Source: Arcobacter sp. F2176 (GTDB lineage Bacteria > Campylobacterota > Campylobacteria > Campylobacterales > Arcobacteraceae). Taken from it: DNA of 64,000 bases. Both the position numbers and the translations under genes were made by a program. Below, piece by piece: positions 52,042 through 59,627 of the stretch. The notes under the pieces are model-generated. The model was not told the origin of the DNA. It saw only the letters and a list, made by a program, of their open reading frames with translations, and did no database searches. Every line of letters begins with the position of its first letter. The stretch's first letter is position 1. Location of the stretch: positions 124,001 to 188,000 of the forward strand of contig NZ_PDJV01000005.1 in NCBI RefSeq assembly GCF_004116465.1. The letters run 5' to 3'.

Positions 52042-52658
52042 TGAACGATAGCAACTGTTTTAATGATGATCAAAAAGATTGTTTACAAGAGTTGATGAAT
52101 ATATCTTATGGTTCTGCAACGGCAGCCATTGCTGATATTATAGGAAAATTTGCAAATCTTAGTATTCCTAAGATTACTACTTTATCAAGTAGTGATTTTA
52201 AGGATTATATTCAAGAAAAAGTAGAACATTATCCTGCTTGTTATTTAGTTAGCCAATTAATTGACGGAAAACTTTCAGGGGAAAACCTTTTTTTAATTGA
52301 TGAAAGCTCATTAAAAAATTTAGCCTTAGAATTTGATTTAAATGAATCAGATATAAATGAAGATGAATTAAAAGATGTAGTTTTAGAAATTACAAATATT
52401 ATTTCTTCAACTACTTCTAGTAAACTAGCTGAACTAATAGAGACTGATATTTTATTTTCACCACCTGATGTGAAAGTTGTAGAGTCTGCACAAAATTTAG
52501 AAGAACATTATCATGTGGAATATAATCACATTATAATTATTTCTACTGTAATAGAGTTTGAAGTTCAAAATATACATAGTGAACTAATAATGATGTTAAG
52601 AGATGATTCTATTGGCTTTATGAAAAGTGCATTAGATAAAATAATGGATGAGATTTAA
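52041..52658 (+). CDS. CheC-like CheY-P phosphatase with two active-site motifs
   Basis: A 205-residue CheC-family protein. Both consensus active sites D-x3-E-x2-N followed by P about 22 residues on are intact: DCLQELMN...SIP near residue 12 and DVVLEITN...SPP near residue 110. CheC and CheX hydrolyse CheY-phosphate, and the two-site form is like CheC. It is encoded right after the CheY-like gene and before a diguanylate cyclase, so this appears to be a dedicated module. There is no CheD gene next to it. Confidence 0.85.
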   Translation: MNDSNCFNDDQKDCLQELMNISYGSATAAIADIIGKFANLSIPKITTLSSSDFKDYIQEKVEHYPACYLVSQLIDGKLSGENLFLIDESSLKNLALEFDLNESDINEDELKDVVLEITNIISSTTSSKLAELIETDILFSPPDVKVVESAQNLEEHYHVEYNHIIIISTVIEFEVQNIHSELIMMLRDDSIGFMKSALDKIMDEI

Positions 52659-53585
52659 ATGGAATTTTTAAATAATAACATCATTTTTAATACTATTGAT
52701 AATGGAATAATAATTTTAGATGAAGATCTAAATATAAAAGCTTGGAATAAGTGGCTTGAAGTTAAAACAGGTGTAAAAGCAAGTGAAATAGTTAATCATG
52801 AAATTTGCGAAAAATTCCCTTATATAGATAAAAAAAAGTTAGTAAGAAAAGTAAAATCTGTACTAATAACAAAAAGTACTTCTTTTTTTAGTGTAGAGCC
52901 TCATGAGTACTTAATTAAAATTCAATCAAATAGTATTATGGGTAAAGTTTTTAAATATATGAGACAAGATGTTACTTTGGTTCCTTATGATTTAGATAAA
53001 AGATTAGTATGTTTATATATTTATGACCATACTAAACTTCATGAAACATCACAAAGATTGAAAAAATCAAATGAAGAGTTAAAAGAACTTTCAAGTAAAG
53101 ACCCACTTACTCAATTATATAATAGAAGATATTTTACAGAGTCAGCTAATACTATGCAAAGTCTTTCTATCAGAAATAATCATCATATTTCAATCATTAT
53201 TTTGGATGTTGATAATTTTAAAAATATAAATGATACTTATGGACACTCTGTTGGTGATAAAGTTATAGTTTCACTTTCAAGAATATTAGAAAATAACTGT
53301 AGAAAAAGTGATATTGTAGCTAGATTTGGGGGAGAAGAGTTTGTAATTCTTTTATATAATACTTCTTTATCTTTTGCCCAAAGTGTTGCAGAAAATATCA
53401 GACAAAATGTAGAAGATTATTCTGTTGATGTAAAAACAGGAAAATTTAGTTTTACACTTAGTTTAGGTGTTGCTCAATTTGATGCACAACTTGATAAAGA
53501 TATTGAATCAACTATAAATAGAGCAGATAAAGCACTTTATACTGCAAAAGAGAGTGGGAAAAACAAAGTTATAGTAGATCTATAA
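52659..53585 (+). CDS. PAS-GGDEF diguanylate cyclase
   Basis: A 308-residue soluble protein. A PAS domain occupies about 1-120 (FNTIDNGIIILDEDLNIKAWN), a coiled-coil linker follows (TKLHETSQRLKKSNEELKEL), then the GGDEF domain (about 145-308) with SKDPLTQLYNRRYF, active site ARFGGEEFVIL, and a likely inhibitory I-site RKSD five residues before it. It makes cyclic di-GMP. The last gene of a CheY-CheC-GGDEF operon, it converges with and overlaps the next gene by six bases. Confidence 0.93.
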   Translation: MEFLNNNIIFNTIDNGIIILDEDLNIKAWNKWLEVKTGVKASEIVNHEICEKFPYIDKKKLVRKVKSVLITKSTSFFSVEPHEYLIKIQSNSIMGKVFKYMRQDVTLVPYDLDKRLVCLYIYDHTKLHETSQRLKKSNEELKELSSKDPLTQLYNRRYFTESANTMQSLSIRNNHHISIIILDVDNFKNINDTYGHSVGDKVIVSLSRILENNCRKSDIVARFGGEEFVILLYNTSLSFAQSVAENIRQNVEDYSVDVKTGKFSFTLSLGVAQFDAQLDKDIESTINRADKALYTAKESGKNKVIVDL

Positions 53586-54185
53586 CTTTGGTAAAGACCA
53601 CTTTTTATAATATGCTAATAATCTCAGTAGAACACCTAAAATAAATAATACTGTAATATTAAAAATATTTCTTTGCTCAAATAATTGTAAAATATACATA
53701 CCTAAACCAACTATTATTGCAACTGTTCCATAAAACTCACTTACAAGTATTGATGGTACTCTATTTATTAGAATATCCCTAATTGTTCCTCCACCAACAG
53801 CTGTAAGAAAAGCTAAAATTAAAACACCTACAAAATTGAAGTCATTTTCAATAGCTATGATGGAACCAGTTATTGCAAAAGAGACAAGGCCAATGGCATC
53901 AGAAATTATAAAGGCTATTTTCCCTTCAAAATCTGCTATTTTATGAAGTTTAAAAACAAGAGATACAAGAACTGTAGCAATTACAAGTATTACAGGAAGA
54001 GTATCTATAAAAATATATGGAGTCTTATTTGCAATTGTATCTCTAATCATCCCTCCACCAAGGGCAGTTAGAAATGAAGAAATAACTATTCCTAAAATAT
54101 CTAAGTTATAATGAACAGCTATTAAAAATCCACTAGCAGTAAAACAAATTATTCCAATAATATCTGCAATTTGTAACGCCGTCAT
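53580..54185 (-). CDS. TRIC-family (UPF0126) cation channel protein
   Basis: A 201-residue membrane protein with two copies of a three-helix unit, each carrying SFLTALGGGMIRDTIANKTPYIF or AFLTAVGGGTIRDILINRVPSIL, the glycine-rich GGG-RD signature of the YadS/YicG group. Family members are trimeric potassium channels or glycine transporters. It is a lone gene, convergent with the cyclase gene. Confidence 0.9.
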   Translation of the reverse strand: MTALQIADIIGIICFTASGFLIAVHYNLDILGIVISSFLTALGGGMIRDTIANKTPYIFIDTLPVILVIATVLVSLVFKLHKIADFEGKIAFIISDAIGLVSFAITGSIIAIENDFNFVGVLILAFLTAVGGGTIRDILINRVPSILVSEFYGTVAIIVGLGMYILQLFEQRNIFNITVLFILGVLLRLLAYYKKWSLPKL

Positions 54186-54232
54186 TTTTTATTAACTCTT
54201 TTATTTAATTTTTAAGGATTATACTAAATTTT

Positions 54233-55426
54233 CTATTTGAAGTTGATTTTAAAAATATTGTTTTTATTTTTGTATTCATATTCTAATTTTAAATAATGTC
54301 TATTTAAAATTTTATCAACAATACTAAGTCCTAATCCAAAGCCATTCCTTTGTGCTAACTCTTGGGTGAAAGGTTTTAAATAATAATCTAATCCCTTTGA
54401 AAGTTTTTCACCTATATTTTCTATAAAAATAGTATTATTTTTGGCTTTTAAAATTATAGGAAAGGAAATAGTATATTTAAGGGCATTGTCAATTAAGTTT
54501 TTCAAAGCAATGCTAAGATAATTTAAATCACCCTCTATTTTAAAATCATCTTCTATATTTAAATTTATTTTTGTCTCATCATTTATATATAATTTATCTA
54601 AAGCCTCTAAAATCAAAGTTTCAGCACTAAATCTTGTAATATCAAGTTTTGATGAGTTTAGTTTTTCAAGTTCTATTAACTCATTTGTTAAAATTTCCAA
54701 GTCAGAAAATATCTTTTTTAAAAGCTCTTTTTGTGAAAAATCATCAATTTTTTCTATGACAAACTTACCCTTAGCAATTGGAGTTCTAAGTTCATGTCCA
54801 ATATCTCTAAGTAAGGCTTCTCTTGTTTTAATTAACTCTTCTAAATTATTTGCCATTTTGTTAAAAGTATTTGCTAATATTCCAATTTCATCATTTGATT
54901 TGATTTTGATTCTTGCACTTAAATCACCCTTTGAAAAACTCTCTATCTCTTTTGTGATTTTTTTAAGTGGTGAGAGTAGTTTTATAATATATAAAAATAT
55001 AAGAAGTAAAACGAAAACATCAAGAAAAACCAAGATGTTTAGAGTAAATTTTTCATTTAGATTTTTTTCATCTTGAGTTTTTAGAATATATTCATCTTCA
55101 AGGTATTTTATATGAAGAATAAGTTCATCATCAAAACCCTTATGAAATATAGAAATAGAGCCAAAAGTGTGAGCTTCATTATATAAGATTTTTTCTTCTT
55201 TTGTTTGATTATTTGTGATGGGTTTTAGTTTATATTCTTTTATTATTTGATTTACTAAATTTGTATTATCGATATTTTCATAAATCTCAGTTGCTATTTT
55301 TAAATATTTGTCTTTTATTAGACTATCTATTCTTTGGGAATTTATACTATCTATCCAATATCCAATAATACTCATAAGAATAAGACTTATGATAAATAAA
55401 ATAGAAATCTTTTTTGTTATACTCAT
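54233..55426 (-). CDS. Sensor histidine kinase
   Basis: A 397-residue kinase. Two membrane helices (about 8-25 and 130-150) flank a periplasmic loop of about 100 residues. HAMP (KKITKEIESFSKGDLSARI) and HisKA follow, with H-box RDIGHELRTPIAKGK and the N- and G-boxes ALKNLIDNALKYT and NGFGLGLSIVDKIL. It follows the response regulator gene by one base. With the Spy-like protein and cytochrome cluster upstream in the same orientation it may sense envelope or redox stress. Confidence 0.92.
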   Translation of the reverse strand: MSITKKISILFIISLILMSIIGYWIDSINSQRIDSLIKDKYLKIATEIYENIDNTNLVNQIIKEYKLKPITNNQTKEEKILYNEAHTFGSISIFHKGFDDELILHIKYLEDEYILKTQDEKNLNEKFTLNILVFLDVFVLLLIFLYIIKLLSPLKKITKEIESFSKGDLSARIKIKSNDEIGILANTFNKMANNLEELIKTREALLRDIGHELRTPIAKGKFVIEKIDDFSQKELLKKIFSDLEILTNELIELEKLNSSKLDITRFSAETLILEALDKLYINDETKINLNIEDDFKIEGDLNYLSIALKNLIDNALKYTISFPIILKAKNNTIFIENIGEKLSKGLDYYLKPFTQELAQRNGFGLGLSIVDKILNRHYLKLEYEYKNKNNIFKINFK

Positions 55427-55427
55427 T

Positions 55428-56093
55428 TTAACTCACAAACTTATAACCAACACCCCAAACAGATTTTATATATTTTGGGTTTTTGGAATCATCACCGATT
55501 TTATATCTTATATTTGAAATGTGCATATCTATTGTTCGATTTTTTGTATTTGGATCTAGTGAAGTGGCATGAAGTATTTGTTCTCTTGAAGATATTTTAT
55601 TTAGGTTTTCTATTAAGAAAATAAAAATCTCAAATTCTATTTTAGTAAATTCAACTGGAAAATTATCAACTATTACTTCTCTATTTTCTTTGTTTATTTC
55701 AAAAGCACCAATTTCTATTTTTTTACTTGAGTATTTTTTTAAAATATACTCTATTCTAAGTACTAACTCCCTTGGTTCATATGGTTTTGCTAAATAATCA
55801 TCAACTCCTAATTCAAAGCCATGTATTTTATTTCCAATATCACCCCTAGCAGATGAGATAATAATAGGTATATCTTTTATCTCTTTTAATTTTTTAAATA
55901 AATCAAAGCCATCCATTCCAGGTAACATCAAATCTAATATAGCAATACAATAATTTTGGTTTTGAAAGAATTCATCAAGGGCATCTTTCGGATTTGCAAA
56001 TGAAATACAATCAAAGTGATAATCTTTTAGATAATCACTTATCAAACTTTGCATTTGCAAATCATCTTCTATAAGTAGTACTTTTTTATTCAA
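55428..56093 (-). CDS. OmpR/PhoB-family response regulator
   Basis: A 221-residue regulator. Receiver domain acidic pair in VLLIEDDLQM, phospho-acceptor in CIAILDLMLPGMDGFD, Lys in DYLAKPYEPRELV. The winged helix (130-221) ends TIDMHISNIRYKIGDDSKN and VWGVGYKFV. It overlaps the Spy-like gene by 8 bases and is followed by its kinase gene. The probable pair regulates this cytochrome region. Confidence 0.93.
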   Translation of the reverse strand: MNKKVLLIEDDLQMQSLISDYLKDYHFDCISFANPKDALDEFFQNQNYCIAILDLMLPGMDGFDLFKKLKEIKDIPIIISSARGDIGNKIHGFELGVDDYLAKPYEPRELVLRIEYILKKYSSKKIEIGAFEINKENREVIVDNFPVEFTKIEFEIFIFLIENLNKISSREQILHATSLDPNTKNRTIDMHISNIRYKIGDDSKNPKYIKSVWGVGYKFVS

Positions 56094-56505
56094 TTCTCCA
56101 CTCCTTTAAAAAGTGAGAAAATTTCTCTTTTTGTGTATCATCTAATATATCATGAATCTTTTTTAGATTTTCTATTTCTATTTTTTTTGATTTTTGGTTA
56201 ATCTCATCTAAAATTTTTTCATAAGCTATTTTATCAAAATCTCTTTTTTTTATTATTTGTGTTAACTCTTTTTCTTTTCTTCTTTCAAATTTATAAAACC
56301 TCTTAGACTCTTTTTTATATCTTTTTAATACCTCTTTTAACTCAGATAATTGTTTTTTGTCAAGATTTAGATAATCCAAGTTTTTATAAATATGATGTTT
56401 ATATTCTTCATTTTTTTCATGATGCTCATACTTGTCTGCAAAAAGATTAGCAGTGAAAATAATACTACATAAAAGAGCTAATATTTTTAATTTTATCATT
56501 TTCAA
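56086..56505 (-). CDS. Spy/CpxP-like periplasmic protein
   Basis: A 139-residue secreted protein (signal MIKLKILALLCSIIFTANLFA) that is rich in charged helix: HHEKNEEYKHHIYKNLDYLNLDKKQLSELKE is a LTxxQ-like start, followed by a long Lys/Glu-rich helical region ending DDTQKEKFSHFLKEW. Spy/CpxP proteins are ATP-independent chaperones or stress inhibitors of sensor kinases. Its gene lies at the head of the regulator-kinase pair, overlapping the end of the diheme-like frame upstream by 41 bases, so it may tune the kinase. Confidence 0.7.
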   Translation of the reverse strand: MKMIKLKILALLCSIIFTANLFADKYEHHEKNEEYKHHIYKNLDYLNLDKKQLSELKEVLKRYKKESKRFYKFERRKEKELTQIIKKRDFDKIAYEKILDEINQKSKKIEIENLKKIHDILDDTQKEKFSHFLKEWRIE

Positions 56506-56851
56506 TTAATCCTTTCTCCACATCAGTATGACAAGCTTTACAGTTGGCTTTACTTTTAACTTCTTTATTTAAAAATACACTTTTTGGAATATCTTCATGT
56601 TTCTTTTTCCAATAAGTTGTTTGAGTCATGGCTATTATATCTTTATTTCCTATAGACTTTAGAATTTTAAAACTAGCTTTTTTTGTAGATTTTTCAGCAC
56701 TATATTGTACTAAAAAGTCTAAGATAATTTTTTCATCTTTTTTATCTAAACTTGCATCATCCCCAAAATGATTCTCTAAATCTCCCATCAATATTCTCCA
56801 TGATTTCTCAGGCAATAAATTTGGAGGGATACAGAGTATGGCACGATGCAC
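56465..56851 (-). pseudogene. Diheme cytochrome c (DHC)-like domain, out of frame with the cytochrome b gene
   Basis: The frame starts with no plausible start but reads PPNLLPEKSWRILMGDLENH onward, the part of DHC following its first haem. It ends with CKACHTDVEKGLIE and ISSFM. Its first CxxCH lies in the end of the cytochrome b frame (CASCHTLY). Joining the two at tat-ccc-tcc (56823-56831) by a +1 shift gives CASCHTLYPPNLLPEKSW, the same spacing as CSACHFAYQPGLLLAASW in the intact DHC at 57593-58108. So this is the second half of a 372-residue cytochrome b-DHC fusion. Whether a mutation, a sequence error or programmed frameshifting at CCC-U is involved is open. Confidence 0.75.
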
Positions 56852-57584
56852 ACTCGCTTACAAAAAGAGGGTTTTCTTTTTTGTAATCTACTGCTTTAAA
56901 AGTTGAAGCTATTAAAACATTATTTGGTTTTATAATATTAAATATGAAAAAAGAAACAAGAATAGCTAAAAATATAAAAGCTAAAAATTTTTGAAAAATA
57001 GTTAGTTTTATTCCCTGCTCATTTTCACTTTTTTTATAACCTGTAACTATAGAGTTTAGTGTTTCATGTTTTTTATGAAGTATTCTATCACTTATTACTC
57101 CTAGTATATGTGAAGCTAAAAGTACCAAAAATAGAGTTGATAAAAATTCATGAATATGTTTAAATAATTTCATATCTTCAAAAAAAGAGCTATTTAAATA
57201 TGCAAATATTCCTTTACCCTCTTGTATTCCATATGCTAAAACTCCAGTTATAACTGCAAAAAAACAAACAACAAGCATACTTATCATGACATAAGAAGCT
57301 ATTGGGTTGTGTCCTACATATTTTTGTTTATCTTCAAAGATATTATTTAAAAACTCTTTTATGTTTTTTTTGCCCATTGGAAAGTCTTTTAACTTTGAGT
57401 GTTTTGGACCAAAGATTCCCCATGCTAATCTAAATAATAAAAGTATAAATATTGCATATCCAATTATTGCATGGTATGATAACCATCTATCTTCTTCACT
57501 TGAAATAAATACTAATAAAATAAAAAAAGCAAATAAAAAGTGAAATACTCTTGTTGGTAGTGACCAAATATATATTTTTTGCAT
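56808..57584 (-). CDS. Cytochrome b561-type membrane protein, fused by frameshift to a DHC domain
   Basis: A 258-residue frame with four membrane helices and the b-type haem ligands expected from His in RVFHFLFAFFILLVF, SYHAIIGYAIF and HEFLSTLFLVLLASHILG, followed by a fifth helix (LAFIFLAILVSFFIFNI) and a periplasmic tail with a haem c site CASCH. The C-terminal 120 residues of the DHC domain continue in the next frame (see 56465). The b-type unit would pass electrons from quinol to DHC and SHP. It is preceded by 8 bases by the DHC gene, so they are one operon. Confidence 0.85.
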   Translation of the reverse strand: MQKIYIWSLPTRVFHFLFAFFILLVFISSEEDRWLSYHAIIGYAIFILLLFRLAWGIFGPKHSKLKDFPMGKKNIKEFLNNIFEDKQKYVGHNPIASYVMISMLVVCFFAVITGVLAYGIQEGKGIFAYLNSSFFEDMKLFKHIHEFLSTLFLVLLASHILGVISDRILHKKHETLNSIVTGYKKSENEQGIKLTIFQKFLAFIFLAILVSFFIFNIIKPNNVLIASTFKAVDYKKENPLFVSECASCHTLYPSKFIA

Positions 57585-57592
57585 CTTATCTC

Positions 57593-58108
57593 CTAATCAT
57601 CCCATCTTCCATAATTTGGAATTTTTATATCTCTTTCACTGTATATTCCTCTTTGGGCTGTGGTATGACAAGCTACACAGTTAAATAATCCTTTTACTTC
57701 TTTTTGAGATAACATTGCAGGTCGTAACTCATTGTGTTTTCTGATGATATATGGAACTTTGGAAATAGATTCTGGAACATCACCACTTCTTATACTTTTT
57801 ACAATTTTGTTACTTCTTCTATAATCCATAGCTTTTTCAGCACTATTTTTATTTAAATACTCTTTTATGATTTTAAAATCATCTTTTGCAAGGCTGGCAT
57901 CAGTGTCAAAGTGATTTTCTAAATTATTCATCATCTTATTCCAAGAAGCTGCTAGTAAAAGACCTGGTTGATATGCAAAATGACAAGCACTACACTCTAG
58001 TTTATAGATTTTATTATCTACAGGTTTTACTCCAGGTTTTCCATTCGAATAATGATTTTCTGCAAAAATTAGTGAACTTAGTAAGGTCAATATTATTAGA
58101 GCTTTCAT
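57593..58108 (-). CDS. Diheme cytochrome c (DHC) of the SHP cluster
   Basis: A 171-residue secreted protein (signal MKALIILTLLSSLIFA) with two haem motifs, CSACH (near residue 36) and CVACH (near residue 150), and the DHC family's FAYQPGLLLAASWNKMMNNLENHF after the first. DHC is the electron-transfer partner of SHP and cytochrome b. The gene overlaps shp by one base. Length and spacing fit the known DHC proteins of Rhodobacter and Shewanella. Confidence 0.88.
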   Translation of the reverse strand: MKALIILTLLSSLIFAENHYSNGKPGVKPVDNKIYKLECSACHFAYQPGLLLAASWNKMMNNLENHFDTDASLAKDDFKIIKEYLNKNSAEKAMDYRRSNKIVKSIRSGDVPESISKVPYIIRKHNELRPAMLSQKEVKGLFNCVACHTTAQRGIYSERDIKIPNYGRWDD

Positions 58109-58515
58109 TATTTATCCTTTGATATGATATAAGTTACAACATCACCTTTTTCTTGCGCTGTTCCAACTCTATTATAAACATCATTGAAATTTCTTCTTAG
58201 CCATTTTTCTATATTTTTAACTTCAGTAAATCTTTTTGGATTGGCTATTGGAGATAGTGGTTCTATTATTTTTCCAGTGAAAAAGTTTTTGCCTGATTTT
58301 GTTAAATCAATACCATGGCAAGAAGTACATGATATCTCTTTACCTTTTTTTTCCATGTGTTTTGATGTGAAAATCTCTTCACCTCTTTTTATATCAAAAC
58401 CTTTGAAGTTTGGATTTGATTTTTGAACTTCTATTTTTAGATTATTTAAATAATCATCAACAACAGAAGCATAAGTTAGATTTAGAATTAATCCTAGAAG
58501 AATTAGTAGTTTCAT
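58108..58515 (-). CDS. SHP-like monohaem cytochrome c (DUF1924)
   Basis: A 135-residue secreted cytochrome (signal MKLLILLGLILNLTYA) with one haem motif CTSCHGIDLTKSGKN and the family's IEPLSPIANPKRFTEVKNIEKWLRRNF tail, characteristic of the sphaeroides haem protein (SHP) group. SHP has an unusual haem with an Asn ligand that opens to bind oxygen or NO. It is first in an operon shp-DHC-cytochrome b, close to a two-component pair, the same company it keeps in other bacteria. Confidence 0.87.
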   Translation of the reverse strand: MKLLILLGLILNLTYASVVDDYLNNLKIEVQKSNPNFKGFDIKRGEEIFTSKHMEKKGKEISCTSCHGIDLTKSGKNFFTGKIIEPLSPIANPKRFTEVKNIEKWLRRNFNDVYNRVGTAQEKGDVVTYIISKDK

Positions 58516-58594
58516 CTTTAAGCCTTTATGTTTTTATATTGTAAGTATAAAACAAAAGCTTAAAGTGTAGTAGAAGGTTTTCTTGACACTTTCT

Positions 58595-58954
58595 TTACAA
58601 TTTAGAAAGTAATATACAACTCCAAGTCACAATAAAAATAAAGATACTAATAAATACAATAGCACTTCCAACATCTTTTGCTCGTCCTGCCATCTTATGA
58701 TGGTCTAAAGTTACAAGATCAACAACTCTTTCAATAGCACTATTTGTAGTCTCAGCTAAAATCATACCCATCAAAGTAATAAACATCAAAAGTTTATTGG
58801 TAAGGCTTGTATCTATAAAAAACAATGTTGGCAATAATAAAATAGTAACAATAAGTTCTATTTTAAATGAAGTTTCTGTTTTTATTAAATCAAGCAGACC
58901 TTTTAAAGCATAAGAGGTATTTTTGAAAAAGTTATATTTGGGTTGGTTTCTCAA
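58595..58954 (-). CDS. dgkA: Diacylglycerol kinase
   Basis: A 119-residue membrane enzyme with three helices. The family signature ETTNSAIERVVDLVTLDHHKMAGRAKDVGSAIVF is complete with its catalytic Glu. It phosphorylates diacylglycerol to phosphatidate, recycling the lipid released when EptA uses phosphatidylethanolamine. The start overlaps the PAP2 gene by 23 bases, and the cluster dgkA-PAP2-eptA is one minus-strand operon. Confidence 0.94.
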   Translation of the reverse strand: MRNQPKYNFFKNTSYALKGLLDLIKTETSFKIELIVTILLLPTLFFIDTSLTNKLLMFITLMGMILAETTNSAIERVVDLVTLDHHKMAGRAKDVGSAIVFISIFIFIVTWSCILLSKL

Positions 58955-59627
58955 TTTCTTTCCTTTTAAATATTTTTGCGAATATTAATATAATGAGCCA
59001 AGCTAAAATCATGCTAATTATAGTATGACTTAAAAAGTGATCACCTATGAGCATTTTGTAAAGTCCCATACTCCAAGCTATAAGAAGTGCAAAGGATAAA
59101 GCTATAACTTGATTTTTTCTTTTCTTAAAAAGAAAAAAGATTGACATAAGTGCAAATCCAGCACTAGCATGACCAGCGGGCCAACATCTGATTCTTTTTT
59201 CTTTAAAACCTTTTGGATATGACTCAAAAATATTTACATTTGGGTATTTCCCTCCATAGTCTTTTGTATGTTTTGGGCAAGGCATATTTGTAGTATCTTT
59301 TAAAGAAACCACAACAAACGGAACAGTAAATGAACTTAATACTATTATAATAAGACCATTTCTATACATTCGGATAAGCTTATTTTTTCTAAAAAAAATT
59401 AGAGAAATAATAATAAGTATAGCAAATAGCATTAATAGTTTTTTCATTCCTTTATAAAAAATAAAGTTCAAAGTAGCATTGTTTCTATCTATTAACCAAG
59501 TATGTGTATCAAATTTATAAAAAAAGTTTTGCACATAAATATCTATGGGAGTAAATGCAAAAAGTACTATTACAAAAGATAAACAAAGTGTTGTATACAG
59601 TATATGAGTATTAATTTTTTCTAGCAT
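58932..59627 (-). CDS. PAP2-family phosphatase, likely lipid A phosphatase
   Basis: A 231-residue membrane protein. The three phosphatase motifs are degenerate but readable: KDTTNMPCPKH (first), CWPAGHASAGF (PSGH, second), and GDHFLSHTIIS (third, with His). Six hydrophobic segments surround them. Its position between dgkA and eptA suggests a lipid A 1- or 4'-phosphatase (LpxE/LpxF-like), which clears a phosphate so that EptA can add phosphoethanolamine. It overlaps eptA by 17 bases. Substrate not proven. Confidence 0.85.
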   Translation of the reverse strand: MLEKINTHILYTTLCLSFVIVLFAFTPIDIYVQNFFYKFDTHTWLIDRNNATLNFIFYKGMKKLLMLFAILIIISLIFFRKNKLIRMYRNGLIIIVLSSFTVPFVVVSLKDTTNMPCPKHTKDYGGKYPNVNIFESYPKGFKEKRIRCWPAGHASAGFALMSIFFLFKKRKNQVIALSFALLIAWSMGLYKMLIGDHFLSHTIISMILAWLIILIFAKIFKRKEIEKPTQI

